Assembly (NCBI GenBank): GCA_000969725.1
Contig: JXSR01S064401.1
Source: Ophiothrix spiculata
Lineage: Eukaryota > Echinodermata > Ophiuroidea > Amphilepidida > Ophiotrichidae
Reading direction: 5' to 3' (one strand)
DNA: 20,820 nucleotides
Made by a program: the position numbers and the translations under genes. Shown one piece after another: positions 1-7,376 of this stretch. Below the pieces are notes generated by a model, which worked only from the letters and a program-made list of their open reading frames with translations, did no database searches and was not told the origin of the DNA. Position 1 is the first letter of the stretch; every line of letters starts with the position of its first letter.

Positions 1-76
1 CCCCCCCCCCTGGATGAAACTCTATACCTTGAAACTAACAGAAATTATTCCACTCTTGTTTTGTTTTCTAATGAAG
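1..76. other. Window edge and 3' end of an intron
   Basis: The first ten bases are a run of C, which may be a natural homopolymer or an assembly edge. From about 47 to 76 the sequence is pyrimidine-rich and ends in ctaatgaag, which reads as the acceptor of the exon starting at 77. No coding signal is seen before it. Confidence 0.4.
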
Positions 77-217
77 CTTATATCAAGTACTATATCCGCA
101 TTAGCATCTCATGACACGCCTAGTAATGTACCAGCTCACGTTAACTCGCGTAATATATCGGTACTGTCGTCGCACGATATTTACGAGGAGATTGAGAACG
201 TCATGATACCACCTAAG
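77..217 (+). CDS. Internal exon of a multi-exon gene (probable SOWAH-like linker)
   Basis: The exon is 141 bp, 47 codons, open and phase 0 at both ends. A T-rich tract ending ctaatgaag gives the acceptor, and CCTAAG followed by gtaaag is a good donor. Reading through the donor reaches a stop within five codons, as expected of an internal exon. The peptide is rich in Ser, Ala, Asn and His and ends in IYEEIENVMIPPK, with no domain I recognise. An AG at 86-87 could also serve as acceptor but would leave the exon out of phase with its neighbours, so the AG at 75-76 is preferred. The higher frequency of CG-containing codons (TCG, ACG, CGT) sets it apart from the surrounding A+T-rich introns. I assign it to the downstream gene because of strand, phase 0 and the same AAG-type acceptor; that is inference. 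Confidence 0.6.
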
Positions 218-1144
218 GTAAAGGAGATGTTATGAGCATCTGATGCATGCCGAGTTGTTCTTGTTGTGTACTTGGTCAGTTTTTTTTTTTTTTGAATGTA
301 TGTATTATTTATTTATTTTGATAGTATTAGTATGGTTTTGCATCATTCGATAATACTAGGCATTGTTTCTTTTTATAATGGCAGATTGTGAATGCTAATC
401 ATTTTTGCAAGTTTATAGTTTCGACTTTTGATATTTTTTGTTGAAAAATAAGCTTCTTTTAGCTTATTTGGTACCAAGTTCAAAGTTGGGTTTCCTTGGT
501 GAAATCTTAAACAAGATGATTTTTAAAAATAGTCAAGTATGGAACTGCTTAATAGCAGCACTACAATATACCTTTGCTTTACTTACACAGTTTAAGCCGC
601 TGTAAATAATGCAGTGAGATGATTCCTTTCTCCTTTTTGTACTATCATAATTGCTTGGATTTCCCATAAGGTGCTTCTTAATCTCCTTGCAACAGGCTTA
701 CTGCTTCAAAACAAGAGGTGACCAGCTAGCTTGGTGATAAATAATCAGCACTACTCTTGTCTGTGTTATGCTGTTAATGCCTCTATATGTGTTCTAAATT
801 TTTTTAATTCTTGTTTTGTATTAAGTATAGTTATCAAAGTTACTCACCATAAGACCTAATTTGTATACTTTTGGGTTGATTTCAAGTTTAAGTTTTATTA
901 TGCCTTTATTATGCCCTAAAAATACCTCTATTGATAAGCCAGTGTGATATAAGTTATTGATACATATTGAAAATTCAAAGGTATGTGAATTTTCAACTTT
1001 GTGGCTGAAAGCATGTTTGTTTTTTCTAGTAAATGCCAGTTATTATCATTGTTGTTATTGTTGTTGGTGTTTCTATTCTGGAAGTCTGTTAAATGAAATG
1101 ATACTTATTCTCTATCATAATATTACTGTTTATTTTCAACCAAG
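218..1144 (+). other. Intron; nothing else recognised
   Basis: This stretch lies between the donor at 218 and the acceptor at 1143-1144. It is A+T-rich with poly-T runs near 280 and 800. A short aacag...caagag/gtgacc segment near 694-718 mimics an exon but is 22 bp and does not keep phase. Open frames here look like chance. Confidence 0.5.
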
Positions 1145-1213
1145 CCTGCCCCAAGGACAACATCCCGACAAAGTAGTCGTGAAGATTCCCATTCTAAAAT
1201 ATCACCACCGCAG
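1145..1213 (+). CDS. Cassette exon copy 1 of the repeated 22-23 codon family
   Basis: The exon is 69 bp, 23 codons, phase 0 at both ends, bounded by ttcaaccaag and gtaata. It encodes PAPRTTSRQSSRED followed by SHSKISPPQ. The first half matches the other cassettes closely (P-A-P-R, then Ser/Thr, then Q-x-S-R-E-D). The SHSxIS-PQ tail resembles the copies at 6659 and 7377 more than the middle copies. The Ser/Pro/Arg-rich, low-hydrophobic composition predicts a disordered segment. A longer frame reads through this region in another phase, but it does not match the family. Conservation of frame with the six other copies is the main evidence that it is coding. Confidence 0.8.
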
Positions 1214-1657
1214 GTAATACAAAAAAATATATTATCTATCAATGAGATTACTTACTTTGACATCCTCCTTTTTTTTCTCTCGTCCTCTTCATTATTTGCT
1301 GTATGTATTATGTATATGGTGTTTCTCAGGGAGTCAGTTTGGGTCCTTGTTCCTTTATTCTTTTCTTTTGATGTGTATACTTTAGTTGGTGCTATGTACG
1401 TGTACAGTGTTCCCCAAGAATTCAATTTAGGCCCCAGTTTTTTTTTAACCTTTAAGAAAGACGATCAGGATATTTCACATATTATTTTTCCAACCCTGTT
1501 TTCTTTTCCTGTGCATGATTGTCTGTTGTGTGTGGTGTTTCTCAGGGTTTCATTTGAATCCCTTGATCATTTAGGACATTTTGATTTTTAGGAGAATATG
1601 GCATCAGTGAGACTCCAGACACCAGAGTATTGAGAAATAATACATCTGCCTCTATTG
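1214..1657 (+). other. Intron with a diverged local duplication
   Basis: Two segments about 210 bp apart share ggtgtttctcaggg followed by related T-rich text (near 1317 and 1530), suggesting an old local duplication. A GT-AG bounded open stretch at 1592-1659 is discussed among the rejected items. No other gene is seen. Confidence 0.35.
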
Positions 1658-1861
1658 AGGTTAGATTCCTTTTATCAGTGTGTGGTGCGGTTGCGGTGCG
1701 TTGAGCACTGTAATGGTACTGGTAGTTGTAAAATTTAAAGCTTCAACCTGATGCCATTCAGCTCCATTCAATTGTGTGCTTTAAATAATACTACTACCAG
1801 TAGCCTTACAGTGCAAAACGCACCGCAACCGCACCGCAAACGGATGAAAGGAATCTGACCT
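1658..1861. mobile_element. Foldback/MITE-like element, long inverted repeat
   Basis: The left end reads AGGTTAGATTCCTTTTATC and the right end is its near-perfect reverse complement (GAAAGGAATCTGACCT). Pairing continues inward through GGTGCGGTTGCGGTGCGTT, GCACTGTAA and TACTGGTAGT to a short unpaired centre around 1750. Nearly the whole 204 bp folds back on itself. No coding sequence is present, so it is non-autonomous. The flanks (tctattga and tttattct) are only weakly alike, so an 8-bp hAT-type target duplication is possible but not shown. Confidence 0.75.
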
Positions 1862-2140
1862 TTATTCTGTTCATGTAAAAGCTGTAAAATATCATATCTT
1901 ATTACCAATGTCCTTGTATTTTTCAAGGGTCAGCTAGATATCTCATTCTAAACTAGGTCAGGATTTTTGGGATTGAAACTTATTTTTAGTATTTCAGTTA
2001 CCGGTATATTTTCCTCTTTGCATGCTATCTCTGTCAGATCATCTGTTACTGATATTATTGATGACTTTCAGTTTTACTGAATGCTTGTAACTAAGTACAA
2101 TATTTCTGATCAAAACTGTTTTTATGCTCTTTAATTAAAG
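1862..2140 (+). other. Intron 3' part leading to cassette copy 2
   Basis: A+T-rich intron, ending in the acceptor ttaattaaag at 2140. Nothing else is recognised. Confidence 0.4.
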
Positions 2141-2206
2141 CCTGCTCCAAGGAGTATATCAACACAAAATAGTCGTGAAGATACACCTGTTTTACCAAAA
2201 CAGCAG
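2141..2206 (+). CDS. Cassette exon copy 2
   Basis: The exon is 66 bp, 22 codons, phase 0-0, with acceptor ttaattaaag and donor cagcag/gtaaaa. It encodes PAPRSISTQNSREDTP followed by VLPKQQ. Both the exon and the intron after it (gatgagtattgcatgatgttgg, then a block ending attcagtgttgag) recur at later copies, so the duplicated unit is exon plus intron. The peptide is Ser/Pro-rich with an R-S-I-S phospho-motif type sequence and an S-R-E-D acidic site. No folded domain is apparent. Confidence 0.85.
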
Positions 2207-2603
2207 GTAAAATGATGAGTATTGCATGATGTTGGTTTATTGTTTTTCATAGTTCTGTTCCTTCCGAATTCCTTCTTGAGTTTTTAGTTGGTGTTCTGGT
2301 TGCCTAATTGATTTCAAATTCTTTGTATTCAGTGTTGAGTTAAGTTTGGTTTAATACTAACAAGTTGAAATAGTTATTTTTGTGTTGTATCACAATGCTT
2401 CAAACAAAGGAAAGGGTTATATTTGCTGGAATATTTTTAAATGCATAGTTCTTTAATATGAGTGCCTCCATGGAAGAGAATTATCTTAATGATTTTGTTT
2501 GATTTATTTGTGTTGTTTCAATTAAGATTTCAATAGTTTTGCCAAGAATATTATTTCTATTTTAATTTTTGTGAAAATGATTGAGCGGTAAATTTGCAAT
2601 ATT

Positions 2604-2672
2604 TTTTGTAAAATTATAAAATAACAGGTGTCTCTTCCCAACTTTTTGTGCCGATATATTCCTGGGAAGAGG
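2604..2672 (-). pseudogene. Inverted, decayed copy of the cassette exon
   Basis: Read on the minus strand, this begins ataaag/CCTCTTCCCAGG and follows the cassette sequence (ATATCGGCACAAAA, then GGGAAGAGACACCTG). Relative to intact copies it has lost one base after CACAAAA, which breaks the frame, and it has no donor at the expected 3' end. It shares CCTCTTCCCAGGAAT and the donor-less ACAAAAAATATT end with the dead + strand copy at 2839, so the two derive from a common already-altered copy. It points against the gene and cannot be spliced into it. Confidence 0.75.
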
Positions 2673-2838
2673 CTTTATCTCAGATGAAAACAATTGGGAA
2701 TAAAAATAGTGTATTTTTCTTGTGCTATTTAATGACTTACATTTTTATTCTTATTTTTTTATGTATCTGAGGCAAGGAATATTGAAATACTTTTCATACA
2801 ACATTTTTACTCCTAATCTTTTTAATCCGAAAATAAAG

Positions 2839-2910
2839 CCTCTTCCCAGGAATTTATTGGCACAAAACAGTTAGAAAAAGACACCAATTATTTTACCAAA
2901 AATATTTGAG
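2839..2910 (+). pseudogene. Decayed cassette exon in sense orientation
   Basis: The acceptor-like aataaag is followed by CCTCTTCCCAGGAATTTATT, then GGCACAAAACAGTTAGAAAA, collinear with intact copies. The codon equivalent to the conserved Arg of NSRE is TAG. At the 3' end the CAG/gtaaaatgatg found after copy 2 is replaced by a junction running straight from ccaaaaa to atatttgagtattg, so the donor has been deleted. The downstream intron text (gagtattgtatgatgttgg) is still recognisable. Stop plus donor loss show that it is no longer an exon. Confidence 0.8.
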
Positions 2911-3572
2911 TATTGTATGATGTTGGCTTATTTTCTTGATTTAGTTGATTCTGAATGCCTTTGTTTGGCTTTCAAGATGTTGTTGTCATTGATTTCAAAT
3001 TATTTGTTACTTAATGTTCAAGTGTTGAGCAAATTCAAGATCAAAACTCCAACGTCATTGTGCAGATCAATTAAAAGAAATAATACATGAAAGGCTAATT
3101 TTGGGGTGAATTTAGCACATAATGCAAGATTACAACAATTGATAATAATTTATGATAGTTTCTTCACTAAAGCTTAAACAATTTTCTGTAAAAACAAAAA
3201 AAATCCCATTTGAAACCTGGCAGGATGGGAAGGTCCTGATATCTCATTTTCTGTGGAGGTATCTGTATTTATATGGTACTTTCAGTGTGAATAGGAAAGT
3301 ACTCTATTGGTGTATAATAAAGTTCATTTTAGATTGGTGTTAGGTTTTGATTTGTAGCTAAACTTGTTATTCAGTTCAGTTTATTTTATACAGCAAGTTA
3401 TCAGGTGTAGAATAAGTTACCCTGATTACCAGTGCCAGATTTTTGGCTATTTTAGGTGAAAATGGTGAAAAAAGTGTGTGCACCAAGCATTTAATTGTTT
3501 TATTGCATATGGAACGATAAAAAGGTCCAACATGTTCTCACCTAAATTTATTTTGTTTCATTCTAACTAAAG
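2911..3572 (+). other. Intron between the dead copy and cassette copy 3
   Basis: The first part (2911-3025) is a copy of the cassette family's downstream intron, including gatttcaaat and caagtgttgagca. The rest is A+T-rich and ends in a pyrimidine tract and ctaactaaag. A 63-codon open frame from 3152 has no splice or family support. Confidence 0.4.
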
Positions 3573-3638
3573 CCTGCTCCAAGGAGAATATCATCACAAA
3601 ACAGTCGGGAAGAGCCTCCTGTGATTTTACCAAAACAG
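3573..3638 (+). CDS. Cassette exon copy 3 (RRIS type)
   Basis: The exon is 66 bp, 22 codons, phase 0-0, acceptor ttctaactaaag, donor ACAG/gtaaaa. It encodes PAPRRISSQNSREE followed by PPVILPKQ, identical in protein to copy 5 at 4389 although several bases differ. The base differences I can see (TCA/TCT, TCA/TCG, AGT/AGC, CCT/CCA) are all synonymous, which suggests the peptide is under purifying selection. RRIS matches the R-R-x-S consensus of PKA-like kinases, and SREE matches S-x-x-E of CK2-like kinases. Confidence 0.88.
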
Positions 3639-3934
3639 GTAAAAATGTTGAATATTGTATGGTGCTGTTGGTTATTTCTTGATGGTGTTGTTGACTTTGA
3701 GTTTCTTCTCAAGTTTAAGTCAGTGTTATCATTGCTTTATTGATTTGTTATAAAATTATTCAGTGTTGAGCAAAAAAAAAGCTGTCTCAAAACTCCAATT
3801 TTAGGTAACATAATTCCAACGTGGAATAGACAGAATAATCTAGGAATTGATGTTTTATCGTACTTTCTAAAGGGAAAGTTAAAATTTACATCATTTTCTC
3901 ACTTAAACTGATTTTGTTTCACCCCTAACTAAAG
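3639..3934 (+). other. Cassette-family intron, about 296 bp
   Basis: This intron starts gtaaaaatgttgaatattgt and contains the family block ending attattcagtgttgagc. Its 3' end, gattttgtttcacccctaac followed by taaag, resembles the introns before copies 3, 5 and 6. It is the shortest clean intron of the array and shows the basic repeat unit of about 360 bp. Confidence 0.55.
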
Positions 3935-4003
3935 CCTGCTCCGAGGAGAATTTCGTCACAAAGCAGTCGGGATGAGACACCAATGATTATACCAAAACAG
4001 CAG
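3935..4003 (+). CDS. Cassette exon copy 4 (RRIS type)
   Basis: The exon is 69 bp, 23 codons, phase 0-0, acceptor cctaactaaag, donor CAGCAG/gtaaaa. It encodes PAPRRISSQSSRDETP followed by MIIPKQQ. It keeps RRISS and the acidic S-R-D-E site. Its CAG CAG end, like copy 2, would allow a one-codon tail difference among copies. The following intron begins with the same gatgagcattg text as copy 2. Confidence 0.88.
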
Positions 4004-4388
4004 GTAAAATGATGAGCATTGGATAATGTTGGGTTATTTTCTTTGAAGTTATTTTGATTTTGAATTTCTTATTGAGTTTAAAATTGGTGTCATTGTTGTT
4101 AAATTGATTTCAAATTCTCCTTATTAAATGTAAATGATTCAGTGTTGTGCCAAAAACTCTCTTAAAATAAAATAAGGTATAATACTATTATCAATCTGGT
4201 ACATACAGAAAAACCAACAAACTGACTTCAAAACTCAACCAGTGGTTGACCGCCCGGAACCGTCAGTTCTGGGCGGTTGCTATTGTTATGAACAATGGCA
4301 ACCGCCCTGAACCGCCAGTTGAGTTTTGAAGCGACCCCTTAAAAACTTTGTTCTCACCTAAATTTAATTTGTTTCATCCTAACTAAAG
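4004..4388 (+). other. Cassette-family intron interrupted by a small foldback element
   Basis: Begins gtaaaatgatgagcattgg and carries the family block ending attcagtgttgtgcc. Removing the 106-bp element at 4226-4331 leaves about 280 bp, close to the sister intron at 3639-3934. This supports insertion after the exon duplications. Confidence 0.5.
4226..4331. mobile_element. 106-bp foldback MITE
   Basis: The ends are CTTCAAAACTCAAC and its exact reverse complement GTTGAGTTTTGAAG. Inside, GGGCGGTTGC pairs with GCAACCGCCC, and the centre (attgttatgaacaat) is also near-palindromic. It is markedly more G+C-rich than its surroundings. It has no coding capacity. The flanks give no clear target duplication, so the superfamily is unassigned. 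Confidence 0.8.
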
Positions 4389-4454
4389 CCTGCTCCAAGG
4401 AGAATATCTTCGCAAAACAGCCGGGAAGAGCCACCTGTGATTTTACCAAAACAG
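4389..4454 (+). CDS. Cassette exon copy 5 (RRIS type)
   Basis: The exon is 66 bp, 22 codons, phase 0-0, acceptor cctaactaaag, donor ACAG/gtaaaa. The protein is the same as copy 3 (PAPRRISSQNSREE then PPVILPKQ) despite silent base changes. The downstream intron begins aatgttgaatattatgtgat like copy 3, so copies 3 and 5 are sister duplicates with copy 4 between them. This alternation suggests duplication of a two-exon block or gene conversion. Confidence 0.88.
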
Positions 4455-4486
4455 GTAAAAATGTTGAATATTATGTGATGTTGACT

Positions 4487-5036
4487 TACTGTAAAACACT
4501 TAAATTTCGCGGGGACTTTATTTCGCGAATTTGCAAGAAGTGACATTTTCGCGAGTATTTTGTGATGATTATGTATGTCTTCCGAATTCGGAAGGCCATA
4601 TATTATCTTCTAGTTTCCGATGTTCCTGTCAAAATATTACTAAAATACCTTGAAAATCTGCATGAAAAAAATTTCCACACATGATGTTTAAAAACAATTG
4701 TAAAAGTAAGAGGTCATATTGCAGAAATAAATCAAAACTTTTACAAACAAACCCCACTCCATGGACACTTCGATTGCCGATCGACAGCCAGAGTTGCCAG
4801 ACGCATTGCTTTGTTTACATGATGGACTTTTCCATTACAAGATAGGGGTGAGCATCAGTCGATCGTCTGGCATAAAATCAAAGTGTTTCAACACATGTAA
4901 AAGAGATCCATTACATTTTTCAATAAACAAACATGAACTTGGACAATATTTTCGCGAGGATTTAATTTCGCGAATTCTTTACCCTCGCGAAATTCGCGAA
5001 ATTAAATACCTCGCGAAATTAACATGTTTTACAGTA
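4487..5036. mobile_element. MITE with TACTGTAAAACA termini (Tc1/mariner-type TA insertion)
   Basis: The ends read TACTGTAAAACA and TGTTTTACAGTA, exact inverted repeats of 12 bp extending imperfectly to TTTCGCG. Both ends begin with TA, the target duplicated by Tc1/mariner-like elements. The right subterminal 100 bp carries several TCGCGAAATT blocks. The family intron text breaks at 4487 (gatgttgactta) and resumes after 5036 (tttttgatagttctgt), matching uninterrupted copies such as the one after 2206. No transposase is encoded; a 114-codon open frame beginning inside has no family resemblance and runs past the right end. Confidence 0.8.
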
Positions 5037-5101
5037 TTTTTGATAGTTCTGTGCCCCAAAATCTTTTCGTCAGTATTGCATGATATGATGCCAAAGAGAT
5101 A

Positions 5102-5437
5102 TTAAAGGAGCTTGTCCGATTTTTCAAAATTCAGTTTTCAATGTTATATATGAAAGATGATTATTCAAGAGATCTAAATTTAAATTTCAGCTGAATCTGT
5201 CAAACGGTTTTGATTTTATGGGCAGTTTTGTATATCAGATCTTTCTATATGTTACTGTATAGAATTAATTATGGTTACCATAATTAGACACATTTTCAAA
5301 TAATATTCCCAAAAACAGAACATGACTCAGCCATGATATATCACATCCGTTATGAGAAAAATATGGTCAATATTTGTACTAAATAAAATCTCAAAAAGTT
5401 TGAAAAAAGTTGAGGCAATCAGACTATGCTCCTTTAA
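5102..5437. mobile_element. MITE bounded by TTAA
   Basis: The left end TTAAAGGAGC and right end GCTCCTTTAA are perfect 10-bp inverted repeats. Each starts at a TTAA tetranucleotide, the target of piggyBac-like transposases, so TTAA may be a target duplication. A 19-bp palindrome (AATTATGGT, T, ACCATAATT) sits at 5267-5285 near the centre. It is 336 bp and non-coding. The terminal TTAAAGG is shared with the element at 16472. Confidence 0.65.
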
Positions 5438-5687
5438 TTAATTAAGTCACATGTGTCTTGCACAGGGCTGGACATTAGCAGCTACTCGACAGCCAAGGGT
5501 GGGTAACTTTCATGTCGGGCTGGTAGAAAAAGAAAGGTACATATTTGGGTCCATCTTGAACATTAAACCAATCTCCATTGATCTCATCCATACCTACACT
5601 ACGTGTATACGGTCAAAGACTGGTTTATAGTTTTCCTTCGTATAGAAGATTCTGTTCAAGGATCTGCTCAATTTACAGTATCTTAGT
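5438..5687 (+). other. Intronic segment, unassigned
   Basis: Slightly less A+T-rich than typical intron (for example around 5465-5520) and possibly old repeat material. Short open frames exist on both strands across 5578-5782, but they overlap the SINE and lack support. Confidence 0.3.
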
Positions 5688-5954
5688 GGGCATGTGTGGT
5701 CTAGTGGAAATCGACAGGACTCATAAACGTAAGGTTGTGAGTTTGAGCCCCGTTGGTGCCAACGTGTTGTGAACCTGGGCAAATCACTTTATCACACTTG
5801 CCTCGTCAACCCAAGCGTTATATGGGGAGTTACTAGGAATACTGACATTGAGCGCTTGAATAGGCAGCTGGCTGTATTCTAGTGGTAACGGAATAAATGT
5901 AAAGCGCTTTGATCAATTATGGAAAAGCGCTATATAAGCAGCGACATTTTTTTT
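5688..5954 (+). mobile_element. tRNA-derived SINE with an L2-type LINE tail
   Basis: The 5' part (5688-5761) resembles a tRNA. A box A-like TGGTCTAGTGG lies at 5697-5707, a box B-like AGTTTGAGCCC at 5740-5750, and the part ends in TGCCA. A middle region of about 130 bp follows. The 3' part (about 5897-5945) has AAAGCGCTTTGA and AAAAGCGCTATATAA, the tail type shared by many animal SINEs and L2-clade LINEs, and ends in a T run. The L2 connection is from general knowledge of such tails. It sits in the intron in the sense direction. Confidence 0.8.
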
Positions 5955-6140
5955 ATCAATAAGAATTTCATGTATGTCTATGAAACTGTCTGTAATCAGG
6001 ATATGTTTCGAAGCTGTTCCACTGGAATTGCATAGATGGAAATGACATTTTCACAGACACATTTATCCTAGATGCAAGAAAGATGTTCTACATGTACTTG
6101 CCAGCTTGCGCTATCGATTTTATACCTGCACAATGACAGG

Positions 6141-6236
6141 CGTATCAGAATTTGGATACCCCTCCATATCCTTATTCTGATACAGGTATCAGAATTTTGA
6201 TATGTGAGTATCCAAATTGAGATACGTATCCGAATT
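6141..6236. repeat. Cluster of GTATC/GATAC inverted motifs
   Basis: TATCAGAATTT and GGATAC-type words recur in both orientations. TTCTGATACAGGTATCAGAA (6175-6194) is a 20-bp palindrome with 9-bp perfect arms. The minus strand reads an Ile/Arg-rich frame because of this repetition, which is not evidence of a gene. It may be a decayed foldback element or minisatellite. Confidence 0.45.
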
Positions 6237-6658
6237 GTGAGTTCCGGCGATCTGAGTTTGCGAGTTGAAGCCCAGTTATGATTAGAGTTTGGAATAAACA
6301 TAAGTATAGCTTACGGTCTTTTCCTACACCTCATAATCAGCTATTACAAGTTGTAATCCGTATAATGCAGACCAAATTAGACCATGCTTTAATAGCACAA
6401 ATTTCAAATCTAAGTGATATAGTTTGAAAAACATACAATGCAGATACTTGGTAGAATTTGGCTAGGAAAACTGGGCCCAGTAATGAACTAGATAATGCCC
6501 ATACATCATGTATTTCTGCATAGGTTAGCTCTTATTTTTATACATTAAACCATTTTTGCATCACCTGTGTTTTTTAACAACAGTATCAAGACACACATTC
6601 GTAAAAATAAATCTAACATTTTTCACACAAATTGCATTTTATTTCATCCTAAATAAAG
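6237..6658 (+). other. Intron 3' part before cassette copy 6
   Basis: A+T-rich and ends with ttttatttcatcctaaataaag, homologous to the 3' ends of the other array introns. Nothing else is recognised. Confidence 0.4.
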
Positions 6659-6727
6659 CCTCTTCCAAGAAGTATATCATCACAAAGCAGTCGGGAAGAC
6701 ACACATTCAGTCATATCAACGCCACAG
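6659..6727 (+). CDS. Cassette exon copy 6
   Basis: The exon is 69 bp, 23 codons, phase 0-0, acceptor cctaaataaag, donor CCACAG/gtaaca. It encodes PLPRSISSQSSREDTH followed by SVISTPQ. The first half is the standard cassette with Leu replacing Ala. The HSVIS-x-PQ tail is shared with copy 7 and resembles copy 1. So two cassette subtypes exist: an outer HSxIS-PQ type (copies 1, 6, 7) and an inner P-x-x-PKQ type (copies 2-5). Confidence 0.87.
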
Positions 6728-6787
6728 GTAACATGTTGAATTTTGCATGCATAATTGTTGGATTATTGTTTTTTTAGAATTACTTTA

Positions 6788-6860
6788 TACCTTCAATTCT
6801 TGTTTTTTGAAATTTCTTGTTGGTACCTTCAATTCTGATTTTTTTGACATTTCTTGTTGG
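6788..6860 (+). repeat. Tandem duplication of a 36/37-bp unit
   Basis: Two adjacent units start TACCTTCAATTCT and end TTTCTTGTTGG (6788-6823 and 6824-6860), differing at a few positions. The unit resembles the ttttgaatttcttattgag block of the array introns, so it is a local duplication inside a cassette-family intron. Confidence 0.7.
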
Positions 6861-7376
6861 TGTTACCTTGTTTTTTGTTTCGTTCACTTTAGTTGTAAGT
6901 CTTCTTTTGGGGAAATTGTGTTTCAGTTTGTTTGTATGGTAATGTGAGTTAACAGATTCAAGATGGCCAATGCTGGTAAAGGTCAAAAAAAGTTTGAAAA
7001 GATTTCATGATAATTTGGTCTGTATCCCTTGATAGTTACATGATCATGATTGTACAGTCTTCTTGGTACATAGCTGAATCGAAGATGGACCTGCGGTTGA
7101 TTTTTCATACTTCACATTTGTATTGAAATAAAGTAATATCAGTAAGAGAACATTGCTGTGTAGAAAACACCAGAGCTTTTGAAATATGCCCCAGATTTCC
7201 TTCAAAGTTTTACTTATGAAAAATAAAAATGAAAAAAAAAATCTGTTCATAAAGATTTAGTGACTGGTAGATTTAGTGACTGTTAGTAATGATGGTTTTT
7301 AGAGTCTCTTGCAGTTGTCATATATTTTTCTCCTTGAATGTGTTTCTTATATATCAATAATTTGTGTCATTCCAAG
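6861..7376 (+). other. Intron between cassette copies 6 and 7
   Basis: A+T-rich, with a short gatttagtgactg direct repeat near 7253-7285. The acceptor before copy 7 is gtcattccaag. No gene is recognised; short minus-strand frames are composition artefacts. Confidence 0.4.

Noticed and set aside
694..718. aacag/GCTTACTG...caagag/gtgacc as a micro-exon
   Set aside because: 22 bp long, does not preserve phase 0, and shows no similarity to other exons.
957..1217. 86-codon open frame over cassette copy 1
   Set aside because: It reads the cassette in a different frame from the six other copies and has no splice support upstream.
1592..1659. AG/GT-bounded open stretch (68 bp) that could be an exon
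   Set aside because: It is open only in the frame needing a phase-2 entry, while the neighbouring exons are all phase 0, and 68 bp would shift the frame. Its donor GT is supplied by the end of the foldback element at 1658.
4761..5105. 114-codon open frame
   Set aside because: It starts inside a MITE and crosses its right end into the next repeat; its sequence is dominated by the TCGCGAAATT repeats.
5688..5761. Functional tRNA gene
   Set aside because: The stems are mismatched and it is joined to a SINE body with a LINE-type tail.
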